From Vibrio proteolyticus NBRC 13287 (GTDB lineage Bacteria > Pseudomonadota > Gammaproteobacteria > Enterobacterales > Vibrionaceae), in contig NZ_BATJ01000010.1 of the NCBI RefSeq assembly GCF_000467125.1, forward strand, positions 62,001 through 126,000: DNA of 64,000 bases, written 5' to 3'. A program made the position numbers and the translations under genes. Below are positions 56,282-64,000 of this stretch, in pieces; position 1 is the stretch's first letter; each line of letters starts with the position of its first letter. The notes beneath the pieces are model-generated. The model worked only from the letters and a program-made list of their open reading frames with translations. It did not search any database and was not told the DNA's origin.

Positions 56282-56862
56282 AACTGCCCCGCTTCTATTG
56301 AGTGTCGTAATTTTTCCACGGCCAGACGCAATCTGGACTTCACGGTTCCGAGAGGAATATTGAACATGTCGGCCACCTGCTGATGAGGTAGGTCTTCTAA
56401 ATACACCGCCCTCACCACGGCTTGTTGCGCTTCGGGCAACAAATCAAGAAACTTGACCACCTGCTCTTTCAACATGTCATGCTCCGGCGCATAATGCTCC
56501 ACCAAATCTGGCGGACAGTAGTCGGCGGGCCAGATATCTTCGGAATGAATGTGCAATTCCCGCCCTTTCTGCTTACGCAGTAAATCAAAGCACAGGTTTC
56601 GGGCTATGGTGTAAATCCAGGTCGATAATGAACTTTTACGACCATCGAATAAATGTGATTTCTGCCATACCGTCGTCAACGTTTCCTGCACCATTTCTAG
56701 CGCCACCTGTTCGTTGCCAATGTGCTTATAAGCAAACTGCTTTAACCGCGGTGAAAAGTGAGTAAAAACCTGTGCAAACGCGCACTTGTCACGTTGTTTG
56801 ACGCGGTTCATACATTCTTCCCACTCCGCGCGGGTCATATCCTGGGAACTGGTTTGACTCAT
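56278..56862 (-). CDS. ECF RNA polymerase sigma factor (ECF11-like, ChrR-linked)
   Basis: 194 residues, with sigma-2 (about 25-95, EMVQETLTTVWQKSH and STWIYTIARNLCFDLLRKQ) and sigma-4 (about 128-185, LPHQQVADMFNIPLGTVKSRLR). Partner gene for a ChrR-like anti-sigma indicates the RpoE/ChrR photooxidative-stress class and not the envelope-stress RpoE. It was probably called rpoE in related genomes, but this is a different factor. A TGATCG-N18-TAAACT motif upstream suggests self-control. Confidence 0.92.
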   Translation of the reverse strand: MSQTSSQDMTRAEWEECMNRVKQRDKCAFAQVFTHFSPRLKQFAYKHIGNEQVALEMVQETLTTVWQKSHLFDGRKSSLSTWIYTIARNLCFDLLRKQKGRELHIHSEDIWPADYCPPDLVEHYAPEHDMLKEQVVKFLDLLPEAQQAVVRAVYLEDLPHQQVADMFNIPLGTVKSRLRLAVEKLRHSIEAGQL

Positions 56863-56936
56863 GTGCTTCCCTATCCCTTAACACTCAGAGTTAGACTGAG
56901 CGTGATTGTGTCCGTATTTCACTGACTTCGTTGCCT

Positions 56937-56966
56937 AGTTTACGTTTAACCATCACGTTGCGATCA
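56937..56966 (-). promoter_or_regulatory. Candidate ECF-sigma promoter of the rpoE-chrR pair
   Basis: On the minus strand TGATCG (56961-56966) and TAAACT (56937-56942) are separated by 18 bases, about 75 bases upstream of the sigma gene. The -35 matches the TGATC core recognised by RpoE/ChrR-class sigma factors; the -10 is only similar. Autoregulation is inferred. Confidence 0.45.
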
Positions 56967-57036
56967 CAACGGCGTGTAACATTTACGGCCACCCTGCAGT
57001 CTTCTAATTATAGTGACTGCGTCCACACACACCATT

Positions 57037-57636
57037 CTAGGAAGACCATTTACTTTGCGTCGTCACACTGCCCTCAATTGCCATGCTCAAAAAGTGCATA
57101 GCCGCGCTACAGTCCCGTTGCCCGGCCAACTGTTCCATCTGCGTGCATTCCAGTGGCAATATCTCCAACCAGCGTTGGCTGACCCAGCTTGCATCATCAA
57201 AAAAACAGTGCGAGTACAAGTCGCCTATCTGGGGGAACTGCCGATAAACAAATTGGAGCTGTTCACTGATATATTGTTGTGATCGTTCGATTTTCTGCTG
57301 AGACCAGTTGTCCAGCCAACGCACGTGGGCTTTGCGCAATCCATCAAACTCGGCTGCAACACGCTCAACCACAAAGCGCTGAGTTCCGGACACGGTAATC
57401 CCCAGCAACCCGTCGTCTAATGTTTCGAAGTCAACGATTTTTACGTAAGTACCAATCGACGACACGTTACCCGGTGCCAGACCGGCGTCACTGTCCAGCA
57501 GACAGATACCAAACCCACTGTTTTGTCGCGAACACTCAGCAACTAAACGCTTATAACGTGGCTCAAAGATACGCAAACTCATTTTACCTTCGGGCAACAC
57601 CATTGAACTCAGCGGAAACAACTTAATTTCGTTCAT
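57037..57636 (-). CDS. Lon-substrate-binding-domain protein
   Basis: 199 residues consisting of a single LON N-terminal (PUA-like) domain, without ATPase or protease parts: starts MNEIKLFPLSSMVLPEGKM and shows LRIFEPRYKRLVAEC and GTYVKIVDFETLDDG. The role of stand-alone LON-domain proteins is not known; they may bind substrates or cofactors. It lies upstream of the sigma gene in the same direction, 174 bases away, and its start follows AAGGA by nine bases and a 13-bp hairpin by about 16. Confidence 0.9.
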   Translation of the reverse strand: MNEIKLFPLSSMVLPEGKMSLRIFEPRYKRLVAECSRQNSGFGICLLDSDAGLAPGNVSSIGTYVKIVDFETLDDGLLGITVSGTQRFVVERVAAEFDGLRKAHVRWLDNWSQQKIERSQQYISEQLQFVYRQFPQIGDLYSHCFFDDASWVSQRWLEILPLECTQMEQLAGQRDCSAAMHFLSMAIEGSVTTQSKWSS

Positions 57637-57652
57637 CTACACATTCCTTTTA

Positions 57653-57685
57653 GCTGGCACCCCTTATTACGCAAGGGGTGCCAGC
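57653..57685. repeat. 13-bp hairpin between the LON-domain gene and ompK
   Basis: GCTGGCACCCCTT and AAGGGGTGCCAGC (57653-57665, 57673-57685) form a perfect 13-bp stem with a seven-base loop. No T-run follows in either direction. It begins 17 bases upstream of the minus-strand LON-domain ATG and 280 bases upstream of ompK. It could be a leader hairpin near the ribosome binding site or a protein-binding dyad. Confidence 0.6.
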
Positions 57686-57964
57686 CCGATCACTAACGAA
57701 AAATGTTGGTTTAACGATAAGCATAAAAAAACCTAAAAATCGCCAAGCAAACGATCAAGATCACACATAAAATGAAAAGCCATGCAACACAAAATAAGTT
57801 CCGTGAAATAAAACGAAGTTGAGATCTTCGTCACTAATTTTGTTTGGTTTTGCACTGGGTATCACTTTCAATTGAGATTTTTATCGCTATCATTCCCGCC
57901 ATCTGGAAGCACGGCAATCAGATCGTGTATCCAAAAAACAAACAAACCTATAGAGAGTCCCCTT
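57686..57964 (+). other. Upstream region of ompK
   Basis: About 280 AT-rich bases lead to ompK. I find no ORF with a ribosome binding site; an in-frame extension of ompK upstream to 57872 lacks one. The predicted start of ompK follows AGAGAGTCCCCTT. Sites resembling one half of a CRP box are present but not convincing. Confidence 0.4.
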
Positions 57965-58810
57965 ATGCGTAAATCACTTTTAGCTCTTAGCTTGTTAGCA
58001 GCGACTTCCGCGCCAGCTCTGGCCGCTGACTACTCAGATGGCGATATCCACAAAAACGATTACAAGTGGATGCAGTTTAACTACATGTACTCAATCGATG
58101 AGATGCCTCGCGTAAAAGGCGCTGACGACAACGCCCACGATTACCTGGAAATGGAATTTGGCGGTCGCTCAGGAATCTTCGATCTATACGGTTACGTTGA
58201 TGTATTTAACCTAGCGACTAAAGACAATCAGGATAAGTCCATCGAGAACGGCGCTCCTGACAAAATGTTCATGAAATTTGCACCGCGTGTTTCTCTGGAC
58301 GCAGTCACTGGTAAAGACCTGTCTTTCGGTCCTGTACAAGAGCTGTACTTTGCAACTCTGTACAACTGGGGTGGTAACAATGGCGGTGTAAACAACTCTT
58401 TCTGGGGTCTGGGTTCTGATGTGAACGTACCTTGGCTGGGTAAAGTTGGCCTGAACGTGTACAGCCTTTACGACATCAACAAAAAAGACTGGAACGGTTT
58501 CCAAATCTCGACCAACTGGTTCAAACCATTCTACTTCTTCGAGAACGGTTCATTCATTTCTTACCAAGGTTACATCGATTACCAATTCGGTATGGATGAT
58601 GATGCAGGTAACAAGTTTGGCACGACATCCTCTAACGGTGGCGTAATGTTTAACGGTATCTACTGGCACTCTGAGCGTTTTGCTGTTGGTTACGGCCTGA
58701 AAGCATACAAAGACGTTTACGGCGTGAAAGACGGTCTGGACATCGGTAACGGCCTAGAGCTTGAATCAACTGGTTTCAGCCACTATCTGGCAGTAACCTA
58801 CAAGTTCTAA
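57965..58810 (+). CDS. ompK: OmpK, Tsx-like outer-membrane channel
   Basis: Outer-membrane nucleoside-channel family porin, known in Vibrio as OmpK and as receptor for phage KVP40. 281 residues from ATG 57965: signal peptide MRKSLLALSLL... cut after APALA near residue 20, then 12-strand barrel with KWMQFNYMYSIDE, and a final Phe (YLAVTYKF). The length and start follow the signal peptide; the longer frame adds 31 residues without it. Monocistronic, with a terminator. Confidence 0.95.
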   Translation: MRKSLLALSLLAATSAPALAADYSDGDIHKNDYKWMQFNYMYSIDEMPRVKGADDNAHDYLEMEFGGRSGIFDLYGYVDVFNLATKDNQDKSIENGAPDKMFMKFAPRVSLDAVTGKDLSFGPVQELYFATLYNWGGNNGGVNNSFWGLGSDVNVPWLGKVGLNVYSLYDINKKDWNGFQISTNWFKPFYFFENGSFISYQGYIDYQFGMDDDAGNKFGTTSSNGGVMFNGIYWHSERFAVGYGLKAYKDVYGVKDGLDIGNGLELESTGFSHYLAVTYKF

Positions 58811-58826
58811 TCAGAACTCTGCTTTT

Positions 58827-58854
58827 AAAAATGGCGCCGGATGGCGCCATTTTT
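58827..58854 (+). terminator. Terminator after ompK
   Basis: AAAATGGCGCC and GGCGCCATTTT form an 11-bp stem with a five-base loop, followed by TTTTTG. Confidence 0.9.
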
Positions 58855-58916
58855 GTTTGCTTTCCTGAGACAGGACATTATCCTTGCTCCCATTCGCAAC
58901 AACCGTGGGAAGCAGG

Positions 58917-59807
58917 ATGAATATTGTGGTTGTCGGCCCAGGTGCCATCGGCTCGTTATGGGCCTGTCATCTGGCTCTGGCCGGGCACAACGTGTCGCTA
59001 TGGAGTCGCCAACACGTGACTTCAATTAATCTGGCACTGGGTAAGACATCAAGCCTCTCCTTTGCCAATCATCAGCGCTCTGCATTAACCAAAGCGGATA
59101 TGCTGCTGGTTACAGTCAAAGCCTGGCAGGTTGACGCGGCCATACGGCCTTTGATTCCCCATCTCGACCCTCGCACAATATTGCTGTTTTGTCACAACGG
59201 GATGGGCGCGCTTGACCAACTGGCGCCAACGCTCTCCTCGCATCCGATGGTTCTGGCCACCACGACGCACGGCGCATTCAAACCAACCCCGAATCAGGTG
59301 AATCACACCGGCCTGGGTCACACGCAACTGGGGGCTTACAACACGCAGGGACAGCAGTGTCAGTTCCTGACCGACGTTCTGCACCACGCACTCCCAGACG
59401 TGCAATGGAATGAGCATATCCAGTCCGCGCTGTGGCACAAACTGGCGATCAACTGCGCCATTAACCCGTTGACCGCGTTACATCAGTGTCGCAATGGTGA
59501 TTTAGCAGACCCGCAATTTCAGGCACCACTGGAGGCCATCATCGACGAGTTAGTTCAGGTGATGCACGCTGAATCCATCGATGTATCCAAGCAAGCTCTG
59601 CGCAGTAACATTCACAACGTCATTGCGGCCACAGCGACAAACTTTTCCTCCATGCAGCAGGATGTTTTCTACCAGCGGAAAACCGAGATAGACTTTATTA
59701 CGGGTTACCTCCTTCGCCGTGCCACACATCATGGTATTGAGGTACCAACGAATAGCGCCCTGTATCAGCAGATTAAACACACAGAATTAAGTTGGACTTC
59801 ATCATGA
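58917..59807 (+). CDS. panE: PanE, 2-dehydropantoate 2-reductase
   Basis: NADPH-dependent reductase making pantoate for coenzyme A. 296 residues from ATG 58917 (MNIVVVGPGAIGSLWACHL) with the Rossmann fingerprint GPGAIG (7-12), LWHKLAINCAINPLTAL (active-site Lys near residue 177) and a C-terminal helical domain. The end overlaps yajL as ATGA, and yajL overlaps csdA in the same way. Confidence 0.94.
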   Translation: MNIVVVGPGAIGSLWACHLALAGHNVSLWSRQHVTSINLALGKTSSLSFANHQRSALTKADMLLVTVKAWQVDAAIRPLIPHLDPRTILLFCHNGMGALDQLAPTLSSHPMVLATTTHGAFKPTPNQVNHTGLGHTQLGAYNTQGQQCQFLTDVLHHALPDVQWNEHIQSALWHKLAINCAINPLTALHQCRNGDLADPQFQAPLEAIIDELVQVMHAESIDVSKQALRSNIHNVIAATATNFSSMQQDVFYQRKTEIDFITGYLLRRATHHGIEVPTNSALYQQIKHTELSWTSS

Positions 59808-60406
59808 CCAAACGTGTACTTATACCGATTGCTCCTGGCACCGAAGAGATGGAAGCAGTCACTGTTATCGATATTATGGTTCGGGCCGGATATGAGGTGG
59901 TGGTCGCCAGCGCAGACTTTGAAGGCGAGCTGACGATGAAAGCCTCGCGAGGCGTTACACTGACGGCCGATTGCAAACTGGTTGACATTGCTGATGAAGA
60001 ATTTGATGCCGTTATCTTACCGGGCGGCGTCGGGGGAGCTGAAACCTTCAGAGACAGCACTGTGTTGGTCGAAATCGTTCGCCAACAAAAATACGATGGC
60101 CGCCTTGTTGCCGCCATCTGCGCAGCTCCGGCACTGGTCTTGCAGCATCACAATCTCTATCCCGGCGCTCTGATGACCTGTCACCCTGGCTTTCAATCGC
60201 ACATTCCGGCTGACAAATGGCGCCCTAAACGCGTTACGATTGACATCAATCACAACCTGATCACCAGTCAGGGGCCGGGCACCGCTCTGGAGTTCGCGAT
60301 GGAGATCATCATTAAGCTGTCCGGTAAACAACTGGCAGCAGAGGTGGCAGACCCCATGGTCGTGATCCCGACACTGCAATACCACAAACTGAGTAACGAC
60401 GCATGA
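59804..60406 (+). CDS. yajL: YajL, DJ-1/PfpI family protein (protein deglycase/chaperone)
   Basis: Bacterial DJ-1 homologue linked to repair of glyoxal-damaged proteins and oxidative protection. 200 residues, with Glu17 and the nucleophile Cys106 in AAICAAPALVL, the number used in human DJ-1; GGVGGAETFRDS (74-85). The ATG at 59804 overlaps the panE stop. It is the middle gene of the coupled panE-yajL-csdA string. Confidence 0.95.
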   Translation: MTKRVLIPIAPGTEEMEAVTVIDIMVRAGYEVVVASADFEGELTMKASRGVTLTADCKLVDIADEEFDAVILPGGVGGAETFRDSTVLVEIVRQQKYDGRLVAAICAAPALVLQHHNLYPGALMTCHPGFQSHIPADKWRPKRVTIDINHNLITSQGPGTALEFAMEIIIKLSGKQLAAEVADPMVVIPTLQYHKLSNDA

Positions 60407-61614
60407 TAGACATCGCTGCGATCCGGGCGCAATTCCCGGCCCTGCAACAACAGGTCAACGATTCATCGCTTGTCTACCTCGACAGTGCCGCGACCACACA
60501 AAAGCCGCAAGTGGTGATCGATGCCATTTCCCGCTACTACAGTTCACAAAACGCCAATGTACATCGCGGCAGTCACAGCCTGACGGCTCATGCCACCAGC
60601 CAGTTTGAAGCAGCCCGAGACAAGGTCGCTGAGTTTATCGGTGCCTCGACAAGTAAAGAGATCATCTGGACCCGGGGCGCCACCGAAGCCATCAATCTGA
60701 TTGCCCAAACATACGCGCGCGGCACACTCCAGCCTGGCGATGAAATTCTGGTTGGTGAGATGGAGCATCACGCGAACATTGTGCCTTGGCAAATTGTTGC
60801 TGAGCAAACCGGCGCCAAGGTGGTGAAAGTGCCCATGACGCCGGATTGCCAGTGGGATATGACGGCATACGACCAATTACTCAGTGCTCGCACCCGAATC
60901 GTGGCGCTGGCGCACATCACCAATGTCACTGCAACGCGTCAGCCAATTGAAACCGTCATTACCAAAGCACATCAGCACAATGCCGTTGTAGTGGTTGATG
61001 GTGCTCAGGGAATCGTGCATGAATCGGTCGATGTCACCCAGTTGGATGCAGATTTCTATGTCTTTTCCGGCCACAAACTTTACGCGCCAGCTGGCATCGG
61101 CGCGCTGTATGGCAAACTGACCCTGTTAGAAGCCATGCCACCGTGGCACGGCGGAGGCAAAATGGTGGAGAAAGTGACGTTCGGACACACCACTTACTCA
61201 GCGTTGCCGGGCAAATTTGAAGCCGGCACCCCCAATGTGGCTGGCGCCATCGCGCTGGCCAGTGCCATCGACTGGTATCAACAGTTTCCGCGCTCTGAGG
61301 TCGAAGCGCATCTACATCACTTGCAACAACGCACCTACGCTGCGTTGGCGGCCATGGCTGACATCCGGGTACTGGGTTATCAGCCTGATGCGGCAGTGCT
61401 GACGTTTGTCATGGAAGGTGTGCATCATCAGGACATCGCAACCTTGCTCGATCAACAAGGGATCGCAGTGCGGGCCGGGCACCACTGTGCACACCCGCTG
61501 ATGGACGCCCTCAAGGTGACCGGGACGGTGCGGATTTCCTTTGCGATCTACAATACTTCGGAAGATGTGGAACGTTTGATTGCTGCGCTTGAGAAAGCGG
61601 TCGATATGCTCTGA
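60403..61614 (+). CDS. csdA: CsdA-like cysteine desulfurase
   Basis: PLP enzyme that removes sulfur from cysteine. 403 residues with the class II (SufS/CsdA) layout: ATTQKP near residue 30, the PLP-binding HKL (His224, Lys225), and the catalytic Cys362 in RAGHHCAHPL on a short loop. CsdA is preferred over SufS because no suf genes are nearby; the two are close. Its usual partner csdE is not in the window. It is coupled to yajL by ATGA overlap. Confidence 0.92.
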   Translation: MIDIAAIRAQFPALQQQVNDSSLVYLDSAATTQKPQVVIDAISRYYSSQNANVHRGSHSLTAHATSQFEAARDKVAEFIGASTSKEIIWTRGATEAINLIAQTYARGTLQPGDEILVGEMEHHANIVPWQIVAEQTGAKVVKVPMTPDCQWDMTAYDQLLSARTRIVALAHITNVTATRQPIETVITKAHQHNAVVVVDGAQGIVHESVDVTQLDADFYVFSGHKLYAPAGIGALYGKLTLLEAMPPWHGGGKMVEKVTFGHTTYSALPGKFEAGTPNVAGAIALASAIDWYQQFPRSEVEAHLHHLQQRTYAALAAMADIRVLGYQPDAAVLTFVMEGVHHQDIATLLDQQGIAVRAGHHCAHPLMDALKVTGTVRISFAIYNTSEDVERLIAALEKAVDML

Positions 61615-61670
61615 AAACCGTTGCGCCGTCAATGTGTGAATGCACATCAGGACAAAACAGAAAAATCAAA

Positions 61671-61697
61671 AAAGCCCCGGAACAATTCCGGGGCTTT
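61671..61697. terminator. Bidirectional terminator between csdA and ndk
   Basis: AAAGCCCCGGAA and TTCCGGGGCTTT form a 12-bp stem with a three-base loop between convergent genes. Confidence 0.9.
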
Positions 61698-61712
61698 GTT
61701 ATTCAATTCGAT

Positions 61713-62138
61713 TTAACGTGGATGAACTTCTGCCTGCGGGAAGAAAAATTCAATCTCGCGAGCCGCTGATTCCGGGCTGTCTGAGCCATGAACCGAGTTA
61801 TGACGCATGCTCAGTGCGTAATCCGCACGTAGCGTGCCACATGCCGCCTCTTCCGGGTTAGTTTTTCCCATCAGTTCACGATAACGCGCAATGGCGTTTT
61901 CACCTTCCAGAACCTGAACCATGATGGGGCCAGAGGTCATGAACTCTTTCAGTGGTTCAAAAAAAGGTTTGCCTTCGTGCTCGGCGTAGAATCCACGCGC
62001 TTGATCTTCTGTCAGGCGAACCATTTTCGCCGCAATGATGGTCAGACCCGCTTTTTCAATACGATGGTAAATCTCACCAATCAGATTACGTTCGACTGCA
62101 TCGGGCTTAATAATAGAAAATGTTCTTTCCAGAGCCAT
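61713..62138 (-). CDS. ndk: Ndk, nucleoside diphosphate kinase
   Basis: Transfers the gamma phosphate between nucleoside triphosphates and diphosphates through a phospho-His intermediate. 141 residues; the active His117 lies in [10 protein letters not shown] (112-121), with [21 protein letters not shown] at the N terminus. The length is normal. It follows pepB, with a 10-bp hairpin in the gap. Confidence 0.97.
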   Translation of the reverse strand: MALERTFSIIKPDAVERNLIGEIYHRIEKAGLTIIAAKMVRLTEDQARGFYAEHEGKPFFEPLKEFMTSGPIMVQVLEGENAIARYRELMGKTNPEEAACGTLRADYALSMRHNSVHGSDSPESAAREIEFFFPQAEVHPR

Positions 62139-62178
62139 AAGAGGTATCCTTCTACTTCATATCATTGTAGTTATAAGT

Positions 62179-62203
62179 CTGGTTCCGCTGTTCGCGGAAC
62201 CAG
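62179..62203 (-). repeat. 10-bp hairpin between pepB and ndk
   Basis: CTGGTTCCGC and GCGGAACCAG (62179-62188, 62194-62203) form a perfect stem with a five-base loop. No T-run follows, so it may adjust stability or expression of ndk relative to pepB. Confidence 0.5.
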
Positions 62204-62210
62204 TAATACT

Positions 62211-63509
62211 TTATTTGTCGGCCTGCTCCACCAGCACTCGGGCCAGTGTACGCACGCCCATACCGGTGGCACCCGCCGCCCATTTGTCTGACGCCGCTTT
62301 ACGGTAAGTACCTGCACAGTCAAAGTGCAGCCAGCCGTGCTTATAATCGTCGACAAAGTAGGACAAGAACGCCGCGGCTGTGCTGGCGCCCGGAGAGTAG
62401 TCACCAGAGCTGATGTTCGACAGATCCGCAAAGCTAGAAGGCAACATCTCACGGTGGAAATCAGCCACAGGCAGTGGCCACAAACCTTCCTGTTCATGAC
62501 GAGCGGCCGTCAGTGCCTGATGAGACAACTCATCGTCAAAGCTCATCAACGCATGGTAATCGTTACCAAGCGCATTCTTGGCCGCGCCCGTCAAGGTCGC
62601 GCAGTCAATGATCAGTTGCGGCTGTTGCTCTGAAGCGTAAATCAGACCATCGGCCAACACCAAGCGACCTTCAGCATCGGTGTTCATGATTTCGACAGTT
62701 GTCCCGTTTTTGTAAGTGATGATGTCACCCAGTTTCAGCGCACGACCAGAAACCATGTTTTCAGCACAGCACAGGATCAATTTTACCCGCTTGTTCAGGC
62801 CACGCATGATGGCCAGTCCCAGGCCACCGGTAATAGTGCCGGCGCCGCCCATGTCTGCTTTCATTGCCGACATAAAATTCGATGGTTTCAGGCTGTAACC
62901 ACCAGAGTCGAACGTAATACCTTTGCCCACCAGACAGGCGAATACCGGTGCATTCTCATCCCCTGTCGGGTTGAAGTCGAGCTGCAGCATGGCGGAGGTA
63001 CGTTCAGAGCCACGCCCCACGGCAAAAATGCCTTCCCAGCCTTCGGCCAGAAGATCGCGATCTTTCACGATGCGGCTGGTAACGGTACCTTCAGGAGCCA
63101 CGGACTTGATAAACTCCGACGCCAGCGTCGCCAACTGACGTGGTGCAATTTCTTCCGCACTTTTGTTGATAATATCGCGTGTCCAGTCAGCCGCTTTAAT
63201 ACGAGCCAGCAACTCATGTTGCTCGCCTTCTGCCAGCGTTGACCATTCTAGCTGGTTGTTCTTTTTCGGATTACGGTAACCTTGATGAAAAGTCCAGATC
63301 GTCTCCAGATCCCAACCATCACCGGCGAGTGAGATTGTACGAATACCCTGTGCATCTAATTTGCGCGCCGCTCGCTGAATCGCGTCCTGAGCATTCCCCT
63401 GAGTCAGGTGAATGGTGGTGCCATTTTCAGAAAATGAGAGCAGTGCCTTGTCTCCCCACTGAGGCTGGGCAGGTTCACGGCTGATAAAAACTGACATATG
63501 TGCAGACAT
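62211..63509 (-). CDS. pepB: PepB, leucyl aminopeptidase family peptidase
   Basis: Two-metal M17 aminopeptidase, 432 residues from ATG 63509 (AAGGAGAAACC before it). C-terminal catalytic domain with [18 protein letters not shown] (metal Lys and Asp), [18 protein letters not shown] (metal Asp/Glu and active Arg) and [12 protein letters not shown]. The iscX-pepB-ndk order is the conserved one after the isc cluster. Confidence 0.96.
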   Translation of the reverse strand: MSAHMSVFISREPAQPQWGDKALLSFSENGTTIHLTQGNAQDAIQRAARKLDAQGIRTISLAGDGWDLETIWTFHQGYRNPKKNNQLEWSTLAEGEQHELLARIKAADWTRDIINKSAEEIAPRQLATLASEFIKSVAPEGTVTSRIVKDRDLLAEGWEGIFAVGRGSERTSAMLQLDFNPTGDENAPVFACLVGKGITFDSGGYSLKPSNFMSAMKADMGGAGTITGGLGLAIMRGLNKRVKLILCCAENMVSGRALKLGDIITYKNGTTVEIMNTDAEGRLVLADGLIYASEQQPQLIIDCATLTGAAKNALGNDYHALMSFDDELSHQALTAARHEQEGLWPLPVADFHREMLPSSFADLSNISSGDYSPGASTAAAFLSYFVDDYKHGWLHFDCAGTYRKAASDKWAAGATGMGVRTLARVLVEQADK

Positions 63510-63601
63510 GGTTTCTCCTTGTCTTTCCGCGGCTTTGCCTGGCCGCACTATTCATAACCATCGAATGTTAGCATTATGTAGGGTAAAAATGTCAACTTGA
63601 G

Positions 63602-63632
63602 AAAAAAACGGACCATAAGGTCCGCTTTTTTT
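63602..63632 (-). terminator. Terminator after iscX
   Basis: CGGACC and GGTCCG (63609-63614, 63619-63624) form a 6-bp stem with a four-base loop, extended by A-T pairs, with a long T-run on the minus strand. It ends the isc operon. Confidence 0.85.
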
Positions 63633-63675
63633 AGTAAGAATTGTTAACTGCGCAGGGTTTTGCCAAGCGAAATGC

Positions 63676-63870
63676 TTAGTCCATTTCGTCCATCCAGCAC
63701 AGTATCACCGCTTCGAGGATTTTCTCGTTTGAGCGGTTAGGCTCATCGTCAAAATCCTCCAAATCCAGAATCCACTGATGCAGATCGGTAAAACGTACGT
63801 TTTTCGGATCGATGTCCGGAAATTTATCACACAGTTCAATCGCAATATCGCGCGAATCAGTCCATTTCAT
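63676..63870 (-). CDS. iscX: IscX, Fe-S assembly regulator
   Basis: 64-residue acidic protein with [20 protein letters not shown] and [19 protein letters not shown], the complete IscX signature. It binds IscS and Fe2+ and modulates cluster assembly. Last gene of the isc operon, 55 bases after fdx. Confidence 0.97.
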   Translation of the reverse strand: MKWTDSRDIAIELCDKFPDIDPKNVRFTDLHQWILDLEDFDDEPNRSNEKILEAVILCWMDEMD

Positions 63871-63925
63871 AACGGTTTCCTGTCTTACTCACAGCGGTTA
63901 CCCTGAGTATAACCGCCATGCATGA

Positions 63926-64000
63926 TTAGTGATCTTCTTTCGCCAGGTTAATGGTGTAACGAGGGATCTCAACCACTAAGTCCTCATCGGCCACTTTCGC
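63926..64000 (-). CDS. fdx: Fdx, ISC 2Fe-2S ferredoxin (3' end only)
   Basis: The last 24 codons of a minus-strand frame run off the right edge: it reads DEDLVVEIPRYTINLAKEDH and stop, the typical C terminus of the ISC-system ferredoxin. The 2Fe-2S cysteines lie outside the window. Its place before iscX confirms the identity. Confidence 0.85.
   Translation of the reverse strand, partial: AKVADEDLVVEIPRYTINLAKEDH

Noticed and set aside
57760-57790. CRP-like site upstream of ompK (GATCAAGATCACACA)
   Set aside because: Only the right half TCACA matches; the left half agrees at two of five positions, below what I would accept.
1-64000. Mobile elements, CRISPR arrays, toxin-antitoxin or defence genes
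   Set aside because: Every long ORF is explained by conserved housekeeping families, and no transposase, integrase, repeat-spacer pattern or defence-type domain was seen.

Overview
The window is about 64 kb of housekeeping chromosome from a gammaproteobacterium, almost certainly a Vibrio. The evidence is gene content and order: a complete nqrABCDEF sodium-pump operon followed by apbE and nqrM, an OmpK porin, the bamA/lpx block, crl and frsA, and a Vibrio-style nrdR-ribD-ribE-ribBX plus ribH-nusB arrangement. The sequence is not markedly AT-rich, which would fit the fluvialis/furnissii side of the genus, but the species cannot be fixed from sequence alone. I see no tRNA or rRNA genes, insertion sequences, prophage, integron or CRISPR array.

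Layout. 1-9.3 kb (minus): uppS, cdsA, dxr, rseP, bamA, skp, lpxD, fabZ and the start of lpxA, making isoprenoid carrier, phospholipid precursor, outer-membrane protein machinery and lipid A. 9.4-12.7 kb (minus): rpsB-tsf-pyrH-frr, led by an S2 autoregulatory leader. 13-17.1 kb (plus): map, glnD and yaeH. 17.1-25.8 kb (minus): proBA, then nrdR-ribD-ribE-ribBX, ribH-nusB and thiL-pgpA, separated by terminators. 25.9-29.5 kb (minus): crl, frsA and a PurR-box purine permease-gpt operon. 29.5-30.6 kb is a 1 kb gene-poor stretch that appears to hold a small RNA with a 28-residue ORF. 30.6-34.9 kb (plus): pepD and a retropepsin-rimK-deacylase operon with a structured leader. 34.9-40.5 kb: a sodium-dependent transporter, a large secreted chitinase, yggN and a Gre-family gene. 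40.6-43.6 kb: a RecQ-like helicase converging on dinB, which has a near-perfect LexA box. 43.6-51.7 kb (minus): bolA, nqrABCDEF, apbE and nqrM. 51.8-55.6 kb (plus): rlmG, yajG, a periplasmic cyclophilin and ampG. 55.6-57.6 kb (minus): an ECF sigma factor with its ChrR-type anti-sigma, and a Lon-substrate-binding-domain gene. 58-61.6 kb (plus): ompK and a coupled panE-yajL-csdA operon. 61.7-64 kb (minus): iscX (after the end of fdx), pepB and ndk.

How it fits together. Most operons build the envelope, the translation apparatus and cofactors (riboflavin, FMN delivery by ApbE to Nqr, Fe-S and sulfur transfer). Regulation visible in the DNA includes a LexA box (dinB), a PurR box (purine permease-gpt), a CRP-like site (small RNA), an rpsB leader, a sigma-E-like promoter inside rseP and an ECF-type promoter upstream of rpoE-chrR.

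The most interesting observations are the candidate dual-function RNA at 29.9-30.2 kb, whose design resembles Vibrio cholerae VcdRP; the RibBX protein whose GTP-cyclohydrolase half has lost its zinc cysteines; the S6-glutamylation module with a deacylase-family third gene and a two-hairpin leader; and a 21-bp palindrome between the transporter and the chitinase. None is proven here. Most of the window is ordinary conserved chromosome.
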